From assembly GCA_965658595.1 (NCBI GenBank), contig CBFHSW010000098.1, forward strand, positions 1-6,347: a stretch of DNA of 6,347 nucleotides, in the 5' to 3' direction. The stretch comes from UBA1858 sp965658595. Lineage in GTDB: Bacteria; Pseudomonadota; Gammaproteobacteria; UBA4575. A program made the position numbers and the translations under genes. Shown here in pieces: positions 1 through 5,826 of this stretch (position 1 is the stretch's first letter; each line of letters opens with the position of its first letter). The notes below the pieces were generated by a model. That model was given only the letters and a program-made list of their open reading frames with translations, was not told where the DNA came from and made no database searches.

Positions 1-722
1 GGTGTGGGCGCCACCATGGCCGCTGGTAACCAACGATGGAAAGGCATGAGGCCTGCTTTACCAATACCTAAAATCATCAGTGTGAACAATACCAGTGTTA
101 AACCGTCGGATAACTTGCCAGTAAGAATGCCACCGATAGTGAAATCCAAGCTATGACTTACCTGCCAAGTCCATAAAATGGATACTAAGAAAAAGCCAAT
201 TGAAGTGGTTAACAGTAAACCAAGATAAGCTCTTGCTCCATTTTTAGCATCTGCATTTTCTTTATGAGCTACCAGTGGGTAGGTACTGATAGTGAGGATT
301 TCATAAAATATAAATAGAGTGAGAAGGTTAGCGGCAAAAGCAATTCCCATTACTCCCATCATGGCGATACAAAAACACATATAAAAACGTGCAAGTTTCT
401 TCTCTTGATTGGCATTCATATAACCAATCGCATAGATAGTGGTGATCAGCCATAAACTAGAAGCGACACCTGCATACACTAGCCCTAAGGGTTCGATATG
501 AAAAGCCAGAGGGATATTACCAATCAGAGGATAGAGGGCATGAGTTTGATGATAGACCTCACTACCAAAGTTGAAAATAGACAGAGTGACTAACAACAAT
601 GCAGCGGCACTGCTGACAAAAATAATTTCTACTAAGCGTGGGAATCTTCTGTATGAAAAAATCAGAATTGCACCCAGCAATGGAATGAATAGGCTGGCGA
701 GTATGCTGGTGACTAAGCTCAT
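1..722 (-). CDS. MrpD/MrpA-N/NuoL-like proton-conducting antiporter subunit (second copy, 3' end off window)
   Basis: This inner-membrane subunit belongs to the Proton_antipo_M family shared by MrpA, MrpD and NuoL/M/N, and should conduct H+ or exchange it for Na+ within the Mrp complex. I translated 240 residues from the ATG at 722. They contain hydrophobic helices, a YAIGYMN stretch near 97-103, the buried TM5 glutamate E141 in FIFYEILTISTYP, and the TM7 lysine K222 in GIGKAGLMPFHRWLP with H229. These match the proton-path residues of the family. The ATG overlaps the preceding mrpD stop (ATGA), and GAGGT lies 9 bases upstream (732-736), so this start is secure. Family members are about 480-500 residues (MrpD) or longer (MrpA, NuoL), so roughly half is visible. 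Whether it is closer to MrpD or to the N-terminal part of MrpA cannot be settled here, and I give no symbol. Confidence 0.93.
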   Translation of the reverse strand, partial: MSLVTSILASLFIPLLGAILIFSYRRFPRLVEIIFVSSAAALLLVTLSIFNFGSEVYHQTHALYPLIGNIPLAFHIEPLGLVYAGVASSLWLITTIYAIGYMNANQEKKLARFYMCFCIAMMGVMGIAFAANLLTLFIFYEILTISTYPLVAHKENADAKNGARAYLGLLLTTSIGFFLVSILWTWQVSHSLDFTIGGILTGKLSDGLTLVLFTLMILGIGKAGLMPFHRWLPAAMVAPT

Positions 723-2188
723 GGCATTAATACCTCAGCCGCCATAGTGGCCATGCGTACTGGGAATCTATTATCGATACCGAAGTAAACACTTAAGAAA
801 ATCATCACCCAGGTGCATGTCAGCAACATAGGAGGGACTGTAGTGCCATGATCGACCTTATCAGAGGGCTCACGCAAATACATTTGCTCAACCACTCGCC
901 AAACATATACCACCGCGAGCAGAGACGTTAATAGCACCACTATTGCCAACCACCATGAAGTGTTGAGTACCGCTAATACGATATACCACTTGCTAATAAA
1001 GCCCGCCGTCGGTGGGAGTCCGATTAAAGCGATACCTCCAATCACAAATGCTGCAGCGACCCAAGGCTGAGTTTTTCCTATCCCCGCCATATGCTCACAG
1101 CGAGTGGTCTTGATGCTGTACGCTAAACAAGCAAGGCACATGAACAGAGCCCCTTTGATGAATGCGTGATTGAATAAATTGATCATACTAGCGATTAAGC
1201 CTGCTTGTGTTTGTAACGACACACCTAAAGTCATATAGCCGATCTGAGCCAAACTAGAATAGGCCAGTAAGCGCTTAACGTCTGACTGAAAAATTGCAAT
1301 CAGAGAACTCAGAATAATAGCGATGATGGACAGTGGTAGTAACACCGCTCCCAAGTGTAAAACGTCAAACGAAAACTCAAAGCCAAACACTGTATAGAAC
1401 ACACGATAAAGCAAATACAAGGCAACTTTAGTGGCGGTAGCGGCGAGGAACACGCTGACAGCTGATGGTGCATAGGTATATGCATTAGGTAACCATTGAT
1501 GGAGCGGGAACAGGGCTAACTTTAAGAAAATGCCCACCGTAAAAAATGCAAAGCCTGCATGCACACTATTGAAACCTCCAATGATCGGCATACGTTCATG
1601 CAGATCAAACATATTCAGTGTGCCAGTTTGCATATATAACAAACCAATACCAATCAATATAAAGGTAGCACCGATAGTCCCCATGATAAGGTATTCATAG
1701 GCCGCCATGAGTGCTTTACGATTACGCCCCATAGCAATTAATGCATAGGTTGATAATGAACTGATCTCTAAAAATACAAATACATTAAATGCATCATTAG
1801 TGGCGACTATGCCCAATAATCCAGTCAGACATAATAAAAAAGCAGTATAAAAAAGAGCGTGTTTGCGCTCAGGGATCTCTTGTTCAATGACCGCTCTAGA
1901 GCCGAGTAAAGTGATGCTGGCAATCGCACTAATCAGGATTAATATAAATGCACTTAAGCTATCTATATGATATTTGATACCTAGTGGTGCCGGCCAGTTC
2001 CCCATTTCATAATTAATCACTCCCACTGCATGCACCTGAAATATTAAAAGCACAGAGACTGCAAAGGTGCTGATACAGGTTAAAGTAGCAAATAACCAAG
2101 CTAGACGACTTCTTGGAATCAGGCAGCATAATGGCGCTGCGATTAAAGGGATGATTACCTGTAAAACAGGAGTATGTATGAGTGTCAT
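719..2188 (-). CDS. mrpD: Na+/H+ antiporter subunit MrpD (MnhD)
   Basis: MrpD is one of the large ion-translocating subunits of the Mrp cation/proton antiporter in the inner membrane, homologous to NuoM/NuoN of complex I. The 489-residue length is normal, with about 14 hydrophobic segments. Visible key residues are E141 in VFLEISSLSTYAL (TM5), K223 in FLKLALFPLHQWLP (TM7), H230, K254 in TATKVALY (TM8), the DVKRLLAYSSLAQIGYM segment at 303-319, and H341/K345 in NHAFIKGALF. E141 and K223 correspond to the glutamate and lysine shown to be essential in Bacillus MrpD. The ATG shares one base with the mrpC stop (TAATG), indicating coupled translation; the upstream AAAGA is only a weak ribosome binding site. 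Its own stop overlaps the start of the next antiporter-like gene. Nothing looks truncated or frameshifted. Confidence 0.96.
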   Translation of the reverse strand: MTLIHTPVLQVIIPLIAAPLCCLIPRSRLAWLFATLTCISTFAVSVLLIFQVHAVGVINYEMGNWPAPLGIKYHIDSLSAFILILISAIASITLLGSRAVIEQEIPERKHALFYTAFLLCLTGLLGIVATNDAFNVFVFLEISSLSTYALIAMGRNRKALMAAYEYLIMGTIGATFILIGIGLLYMQTGTLNMFDLHERMPIIGGFNSVHAGFAFFTVGIFLKLALFPLHQWLPNAYTYAPSAVSVFLAATATKVALYLLYRVFYTVFGFEFSFDVLHLGAVLLPLSIIAIILSSLIAIFQSDVKRLLAYSSLAQIGYMTLGVSLQTQAGLIASMINLFNHAFIKGALFMCLACLAYSIKTTRCEHMAGIGKTQPWVAAAFVIGGIALIGLPPTAGFISKWYIVLAVLNTSWWLAIVVLLTSLLAVVYVWRVVEQMYLREPSDKVDHGTTVPPMLLTCTWVMIFLSVYFGIDNRFPVRMATMAAEVLMP

Positions 2189-2550
2189 TATTGGTCTTTC
2201 ATCTCTATGGCTTCAATTTCACTTTCATTAATCGTCTTATAGTATTTATTGATACTCACGACTAACGCCAAACCCACAGCAGTCGTTGCGATACTCACAA
2301 CGATGGCAGTTAGGATCAAGACATGTGGGAGTGGGTTGGAAAAGGTATCAAAACCCTCCTTGAGAATAGGAGCGGTGCCTTGGTCAACTTTGCCCATAGA
2401 GATAAAAAGAATGAACACTGAGGTCTGAAAAATATTCAGACCGACAAGTTTTTTAAATAGATTGTTGTGATCAATCACAATGTATAAGCCGACCATCATC
2501 AAGAAGATGCTAATCCAATAGGCATATAAATCAGTAATCATTGTCATCAT
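2188..2550 (-). CDS. mrpC: Na+/H+ antiporter subunit MrpC (MnhC, NuoK-like)
   Basis: MrpC is a small three-helix inner-membrane subunit homologous to NuoK of complex I, which lines the ion path between the large antiporter subunits. The 120-residue protein has the family signature: GLYIVIDHNNLFKKLVGLNI near 21-40, TAPILKEG near 59-66, and NPLPHVLILTAIVVSIATTA at 72-91, followed by a charged C-terminal tail from about residue 101. Length is typical. The start at 2550 shares one base with the mrpB stop (TAATG). Two further in-frame ATGs follow (codons 2 and 4), and no strong Shine-Dalgarno precedes any of them, so initiation probably relies on ribosomes finishing mrpB. Confidence 0.96.
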   Translation of the reverse strand: MMTMITDLYAYWISIFLMMVGLYIVIDHNNLFKKLVGLNIFQTSVFILFISMGKVDQGTAPILKEGFDTFSNPLPHVLILTAIVVSIATTAVGLALVVSINKYYKTINESEIEAIEMKDQ

Positions 2551-2966
2551 TATTTTTCAAATTTTGTGAATGCGTAAAAAATCGCAAGTATGACGCTGGC
2601 AACGGTCAGACCTACACCTAGCTCAATCAACAAGATCCCCCAGTGTTGGCCATGAATAGGATCATGGGCGAGCACATTAAAGTCTAGATAGTTACCGCCA
2701 AGGAGAATGCCAAATACTCCCACACCGGCATACAAAAGTAGTCCGCAGGCGGCACAGAACTTTGCAAGGTTAAGTGAAACAACTTGTTCAGCTTTTTTCA
2801 CGCCATGTAATAAGGCATATAAAATAATTGCGCTGGCAAAAATCACGCCTGCCTGAAATCCACCTCCTGGGCCATAGTCACCATGGAACTGAACATATAG
2901 GGCAAAAAGTAATATTGCCGGGATCAGTAAATGACTGGTTTCACGAAGGATAGGATTTTTTTTCAT
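2550..2966 (-). CDS. mrpB: Na+/H+ antiporter subunit MrpB (MnhB)
   Basis: This is the MnhB-domain subunit of the Mrp complex, the counterpart of MbhF in archaeal membrane-bound hydrogenase. It has 138 residues, four predicted transmembrane helices, and the diagnostic motif ALYVQFHGDYGPGGGFQAGV (22-41), in which the HG and GPGGGFQ-G positions are characteristic. A membrane glutamate, E115 in LLIELGVGL, is also visible. The ATG lies 3 bases after the stop of the upstream MbhD-MbhE gene, and the gene ends on the first base of the mrpC start region, so it sits in an unbroken operon. Some pipelines would label both this gene and its upstream neighbour 'subunit B'. The MnhB signature belongs to this one. 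Confidence 0.95.
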   Translation of the reverse strand: MKKNPILRETSHLLIPAILLFALYVQFHGDYGPGGGFQAGVIFASAIILYALLHGVKKAEQVVSLNLAKFCAACGLLLYAGVGVFGILLGGNYLDFNVLAHDPIHGQHWGILLIELGVGLTVASVILAIFYAFTKFEK

Positions 2967-2969
2967 GAC

Positions 2970-3503
2970 TTATTGTTCATCTTCTCGAATAGCACCCAAT
3001 AGTAGTAGGACAGCAATCAGAGCTGTGAATACCACAGTCACCTCACCTAAGGTATCAAAGCTACGATAGCTTGCCAGTACTGAGGTAACTAAATTAGGCA
3101 CACCAATTTCTGCATAGCTTTCTTCTATGTAATGCGGTGCTACATGCACATGTATAGGTGCTTGTGGGTCACTGAAAGCAGGCATATCAAGAGTGGAATA
3201 AATTAATGCTGCACCAGTGGTTATTACCACCAATAAAGCCGGCAAATGATTTTTTCTTTGCAATTCATGATGCTTGCCGGTGATTGAAAAGGCACTGAGG
3301 AATAACACTGTGGAAATGCCTGCGCCTACAGCCGCTTCAGTGAAAGCCACATCAACGGCATCTAACACTACAAATAGAATGGCGGAAATCAGGCTATACA
3401 TGCCGCCCATAATAATGACGCCAAAAATATTACGCATACTCACTATCGCAATGGCCGTAATGGCGAGCAGGCTAAGAAAGAAGATGGGGACTATATGTTC
3501 GAT
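2970..3503 (-). CDS. MbhD-MbhE fused subunit (MrpA C-terminal-like, DUF4040), probable ATC start
   Basis: This membrane subunit corresponds to the C-terminal part of MrpA, standing here as its own gene. It joins an MbhD/DUF4040 domain to an MbhE domain. The MbhD part has the motif LDAVDVAFTEAAVGAGIST (D48, D51, E56 in the numbering used here), which is the MBH-type form rather than the GAPDLALTQ form of classical MrpA. The MbhE part has NLVTSVLASYRSFDTLGEV at about 137-155. The first GTG in frame is at 3443, but starting there loses the family's first transmembrane helix. That helix is encoded immediately upstream (IVPIFFLSLLAITAIAIVSM), in frame, after AAAGGA (3510-3515). No ATG, GTG or TTG occurs there. 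I therefore place the start at the ATC at 3503-3501, 6 bases after AGGA, giving 177 residues and a 13-base overlap with mrpG. The identity is firm; the start is inferred, and 3443 is the conservative alternative. Confidence 0.9.
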   Translation of the reverse strand: MEHIVPIFFLSLLAITAIAIVSMRNIFGVIIMGGMYSLISAILFVVLDAVDVAFTEAAVGAGISTVLFLSAFSITGKHHELQRKNHLPALLVVITTGAALIYSTLDMPAFSDPQAPIHVHVAPHYIEESYAEIGVPNLVTSVLASYRSFDTLGEVTVVFTALIAVLLLLGAIREDEQ

Positions 3504-3844
3504 GATGAGTCCTTTGGTTCTTTATGTTGTTGGGGATGGATATGTTTTTCGTCGTCATGCAAGGCAGTATTCACCAAGGCATGAATAGCTGTGGGGCCGG
3601 TTACGAATAGCAAAGCTAAAATGATCATCAGTTTGATGGTCACGAATGTCATGCCTGAGTGCACAGCAAGCCCCGTCAGTATGAGTAATGCACCTAAGCT
3701 GTCGATCAAGCTAGAGGCATGCACACGAGTGATGAAATCAGGCATCTTGAGGATACCTAAAGCCCCTATCAGACATAGCACACTGCCGCTGATGAGGAGT
3801 GCCATACTCAGATATTCAAGGTTAAGAGTTTCCAATGCTATCAA
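3491..3844 (-). CDS. mrpG: Na+/H+ antiporter subunit MrpG (MnhG)
   Basis: MrpG is a small three-helix accessory subunit of the Mrp complex, equivalent to MbhC. In 117 residues it shows the family pattern: GALGILKMPDFITRVHASS at 27-45 (with the PDF and TRvHA blocks), D48, a central hydrophobic helix, K71, and the closing VTGPTAIHALV at 81-91. A hydrophilic, His/Lys/Ser-rich tail occupies about 96-117. The chosen start is a TTG directly abutting the mrpF stop (TAATTG), supported by AAGGA 7 bases upstream (3852-3856). The next ATG (3805) would remove 13 residues and has no comparable ribosome binding site. The gene's end overlaps the proposed start of the MbhD-MbhE gene. Confidence 0.94.
   Translation of the reverse strand: MIALETLNLEYLSMALLISGSVLCLIGALGILKMPDFITRVHASSLIDSLGALLILTGLAVHSGMTFVTIKLMIILALLFVTGPTAIHALVNTALHDDEKHIHPQQHKEPKDSSSNI
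3510..3515 (-). promoter_or_regulatory. Ribosome binding site (AAAGGA) for the MbhD-MbhE gene
   Basis: AAAGGA is read on the minus strand inside the 3' end of mrpG. It is followed by CTC ATC ATC GAA in the frame of the MbhD-MbhE protein. The second ATC is 6 bases from AGGA, an ordinary spacing, while the first is only 3 away. No such motif precedes the GTG at 3443 or the ATG at 3437, so this site argues for initiation around 3503. Confidence 0.6.
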
Positions 3845-4201
3845 TTACGCATCCTTGTTTTCAGCAGAGTTGTCAGCAGAGTTTTTGGTGCGCTGTCGTA
3901 CTGCTTGCTCAGATGGATTAACAGAGTCCTCGATTGGGCCATCTTGTCCACCAAGATTGCCATACCGATAAATTTTCAACACAGCGATAGTGCCGATGAA
4001 GTTGATGAGTGCATACAGTAATGCGATATCTAAGAAGTCTGGCCGTCCCATAAAGAAGCCCAGTATGGCCAATGTTAAAACGGTAGCGGTACCAAAAGTA
4101 TTGATAGCGAGAATGCGATCATACAAGGTCGGTCCCATACAAGCGCGTGCAAGCAGCATTAACATAACAACCATCATGGCAATCAGGGTGCTGGTAATCA
4201 T
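3845..4201 (-). CDS. mrpF: Na+/H+ antiporter subunit MrpF (MnhF)
   Basis: MrpF is a three-helix accessory subunit of the Mrp complex, equivalent to MbhB; in some organisms MrpF homologues have been linked to cholate or cation efflux. The 118-residue protein carries the family hallmarks: RACMGPTLYDRILAINTFGT at 19-38, and RPDFLDIALLYALINFIGT near 53-71, with D55 and D58 inside or next to the third helix. The family core ends near residue 80. After it comes a charged tail of roughly 38 residues whose end contains a small internal repeat (NSAD/NSAE). The ATG overlaps the mrpE stop (ATGA). Confidence 0.95.
   Translation of the reverse strand: MITSTLIAMMVVMLMLLARACMGPTLYDRILAINTFGTATVLTLAILGFFMGRPDFLDIALLYALINFIGTIAVLKIYRYGNLGGQDGPIEDSVNPSEQAVRQRTKNSADNSAENKDA
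3852..3856 (-). promoter_or_regulatory. Ribosome binding site (AAGGA) deciding the mrpG TTG start
   Basis: AAGGA is read on the minus strand, 7 bases before the TTG at 3844. It lies inside the last codons of mrpF. It is the best Shine-Dalgarno match near the mrpG start and favours the TTG over the downstream ATG at 3805. Confidence 0.65.
3861..3884 (-). repeat. 12-base tandem duplication in the mrpF 3' end
   Basis: Two adjacent copies of tcagcagagtt(g/t) lie at 3861-3872 and 3873-3884 and differ only in the last base. On the coding strand they specify the repeated NSA-D / NSA-E stretch in the hydrophilic tail of MrpF. The 12-base unit keeps the reading frame, so it looks like a recent in-frame duplication in a tail with little constraint. 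Confidence 0.85.
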
Positions 4202-4674
4202 ATAGAGTTACTCTCTAATGCAGCCACTTTGTCATTCATCTCGTCGCTCTCAACACCCGCTGCAGTATGGTCGGTGAGTGCGTGAACGAGTAATTGATCA
4301 GAGGAATAATCAACACTAATCGTGCCTGGCGTTAATGTAATGCTATTAGCATGTAATGCCAGAGCCGCATCCGTTGTCTGTTTTGGCTTGATGCGTAGTG
4401 TCTGAGGCTGAATATTATTGGTCAGAATACAACGTGCTACATGCAAATTAGATTTGATGATTTCTAACAGCAGCCATGGCAGGTAAAAAGGTAGGCGAAG
4501 ATTAATCGCTAAGCGATGATGGTTTGGACTGTAAACTTTATAGGCAACACTGAGTGTCGTGACTAAGGCGCACGATAATAACCCAAGGATAATCAGGTTG
4601 GATTTAAAATAACCCGATAATAATATCCAAATTACAAATAGACCCAAAAAACTTACCGCAATTTGTCTCAACAT
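4198..4674 (-). CDS. mrpE: Na+/H+ antiporter subunit MrpE (MnhE)
   Basis: MrpE is the MNHE-domain subunit of the Mrp complex, equivalent to MbhA. It has two or three N-terminal transmembrane helices and a soluble C-terminal domain. From the ATG at 4674 the protein is 158 residues and opens with a helix containing FVIWILLSGYF. A second hydrophobic stretch lies at about 26-45 and a third segment near 62-80 (PWLLLEIIKSNLHVA). The family's most conserved block, ANSITLTPGTISVDY, is at about 109-123, followed by LLVHALT. Other in-frame starts are ATGs at 4686 and 4683 and a TTG at 4731. I chose 4674 because homologues begin just before this helix and GATGG lies 5 bases upstream, but this is a weak preference. 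It is the first gene of the mrp cluster; its stop overlaps the mrpF start. Confidence 0.9.
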   Translation of the reverse strand: MLRQIAVSFLGLFVIWILLSGYFKSNLIILGLLSCALVTTLSVAYKVYSPNHHRLAINLRLPFYLPWLLLEIIKSNLHVARCILTNNIQPQTLRIKPKQTTDAALALHANSITLTPGTISVDYSSDQLLVHALTDHTAAGVESDEMNDKVAALESNSI

Positions 4675-4831
4675 GTGTGCCATCATTAACGTGTGTGTTA
4701 TTGCTGTGACTAGCTGAGCCAGTACAAGCAACTTTTAAGCATCTTTATTAAAACAGTCTAGATTATGTGCAAGTTTAACAAGCGCGATTAAGGAGGTTCT
4801 TTCCCACGTTCGTTATCCAGCTGTTTTTTTT

Positions 4832-4860
4832 ATTAAATTTGTTTTTTTATTGAGTACCAA
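4832..4860 (-). promoter_or_regulatory. Candidate sigma70-type promoter for the mrp operon
   Basis: Read on the minus strand, TTGGTA (4855-4860) and TTTAAT (4832-4837, five of six matches to TATAAT) are separated by 17 bases of A-rich spacer. It lies in the only sizeable gap upstream of mrpE and would give a leader of about 150 bases. AT-rich sequence yields such matches by chance, so this remains a prediction. Confidence 0.4.
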
Positions 4861-4869
4861 AGTAGCTCA
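4851..4869. promoter_or_regulatory. Imperfect dyad overlapping the candidate -35 box
   Basis: The stretch tgagtaccaaagtagctca can be read as arms TGAG-TAC and GTA-g-CTCA around a CAAA centre, seven pairs with one extra base. It covers the candidate -35 box of the mrp promoter, so it could be an operator. No T-run follows it on the minus strand, so it is not a good terminator for the upstream SDR gene. Chance occurrence is quite possible. Confidence 0.25.
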
Positions 4870-4880
4870 TTGCACTGAAA

Positions 4881-5759
4881 TTATGGTGTATTTAGTTTCG
4901 CAAAGCAATCAGTTAGGCCACTGTGTAAATCTGGGAAACGGAGCTTAATTTTCAACACTTGTGTCATTTTAGTAGTACGCATGCGCCTAGATTCATTAAT
5001 AAATGACAGCATTGCAGGACTTAACTCATTATGCGCCTCGGCTAGTGGTATACACTCAGGTGCGGGCAGACCGGCAAAATCCGCTAGTTTTATAAAATAA
5101 TCACTCATGGAAGTGGGCATTTGATCGGCGACATTAAACACTTGATTGTGACATTGTGCTTGCATGGCTTTGATACATGTATGGGCTAAATCAGAAATGT
5201 GAATACGGTTACTGTAGGGAGCTTGTGCAGGGTCTATGACTTTTATGTTTTGTAATCGTGTTAGCGGGAGTCTCTCAGGGCCATAAATTCCTCCAACTCT
5301 GAGTATCATATATTCACATGATGCACTCTCACAAAAACTCATCAATGCTTGCTCTGCATCATAACGACGCTGTGCCCGTGCTGTGAGTGGCTTGCATGGC
5401 ATGTTTTCGTCTACCCAAGCACCCTGACAATCTCCATATACGCCTGAGGTGCTGATATAAACTATGCGTCGCGGTGTATGGTGCTGGCATAGTCTGAGGA
5501 AAGTGCGCATGCGATGATCGTATTCATCTGTGGCGCTAGGTGGAGCAAAAAAATATAGTTGGCTGTGACTAAGCTCAGGCCAATCAAAATTATCATCTAA
5601 TTGATCCAAGTCGATGCATTTTTCAGGTAATGCGTGAGCATGTAGTAGCTCAGCGCTAGCTTGGGTACGCACTACGCAACACAATGATTGCACATCTCGC
5701 TCGGGCAATAACTTGCATACTTCTCGTCCTAGGTAACCACAACCTACAATTATATTCAT
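4881..5759 (-). CDS. NAD(P)-binding SDR-family epimerase/dehydratase-like protein (YeeZ type)
   Basis: This is a cytoplasmic Rossmann-fold protein of the extended/atypical short-chain dehydrogenase family. The nucleotide-binding loop MNIIVGCGYLG (GxGxxG at 6-11) is at the very start. Further motifs are STSGVYGD at 103-110, LRVGGIYGPER at 153-163, RIHISDLAH at 185-193 and FNVAD at 208-212. The usual catalytic YxxxK is absent: at the expected place the protein reads RRYDAEQAL (131-139), with Q137 where lysine would be. This is a feature of YeeZ-like members, whose substrate is not established. I start at the ATG at 5759 (292 residues), because the fold begins right there and AGGT lies 9 bases upstream. 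A GTG at 5783 would add eight residues. It follows hemY by 67 bases and is probably co-transcribed with it. A link to the mrp genes is not evident. Confidence 0.85.
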   Translation of the reverse strand: MNIIVGCGYLGREVCKLLPERDVQSLCCVVRTQASAELLHAHALPEKCIDLDQLDDNFDWPELSHSQLYFFAPPSATDEYDHRMRTFLRLCQHHTPRRIVYISTSGVYGDCQGAWVDENMPCKPLTARAQRRYDAEQALMSFCESASCEYMILRVGGIYGPERLPLTRLQNIKVIDPAQAPYSNRIHISDLAHTCIKAMQAQCHNQVFNVADQMPTSMSDYFIKLADFAGLPAPECIPLAEAHNELSPAMLSFINESRRMRTTKMTQVLKIKLRFPDLHSGLTDCFAKLNTP

Positions 5760-5826
5760 ATCGGTTGGACCTATCGTAAACACAAATTATGCATGAAATT
5801 CTTCAACTTATTTTATTATGAGTAGT

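Larger units (their letters stand above)
4675..4880 (-). other. AT-rich spacer between the SDR gene and mrpE
   Basis: This is the largest non-coding stretch in the window. It contains two long T-runs on the plus strand (A-runs on the transcribed-direction strand), the candidate promoter and dyad, and at 4789-4797 the plus-strand word taaggaggt. The mrpE leader RNA would therefore contain ACCUCCUUA, identical to the 3' tail of 16S rRNA. I see no intrinsic terminator for the SDR gene on the minus strand and no convincing small gene. A ten-codon ATG frame (4742-4710) has no good ribosome binding site. Confidence 0.6.

Noticed and set aside
3274..4205. Plus-strand open frames at 3274-3588, 3591-3971 and 3990-4205
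   Set aside because: They lie antisense to MbhD-MbhE, MrpG and MrpF, all of which have clear family motifs. The plus-strand translations show no recognisable domain, so they are shadows.
4710..4742. Ten-codon upstream reading frame (MLKSCLYWLS) before mrpE
   Set aside because: It has an ATG and stop but no convincing ribosome binding site, and frames of this length are common by chance. It is not supported as a leader peptide.
4801..4860. T-runs in the spacer as an intrinsic terminator
   Set aside because: The T-runs are on the plus strand, where no gene ends. On the transcribed minus strand they are A-runs and no stable hairpin precedes a U-tract.
5760..5826. Separate promoter for the SDR gene (CATAAT in the 67-base gap)
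   Set aside because: The -10-like word has no matching -35 at 16-18 bases and no extended -10, so read-through from hemY is the simpler view.
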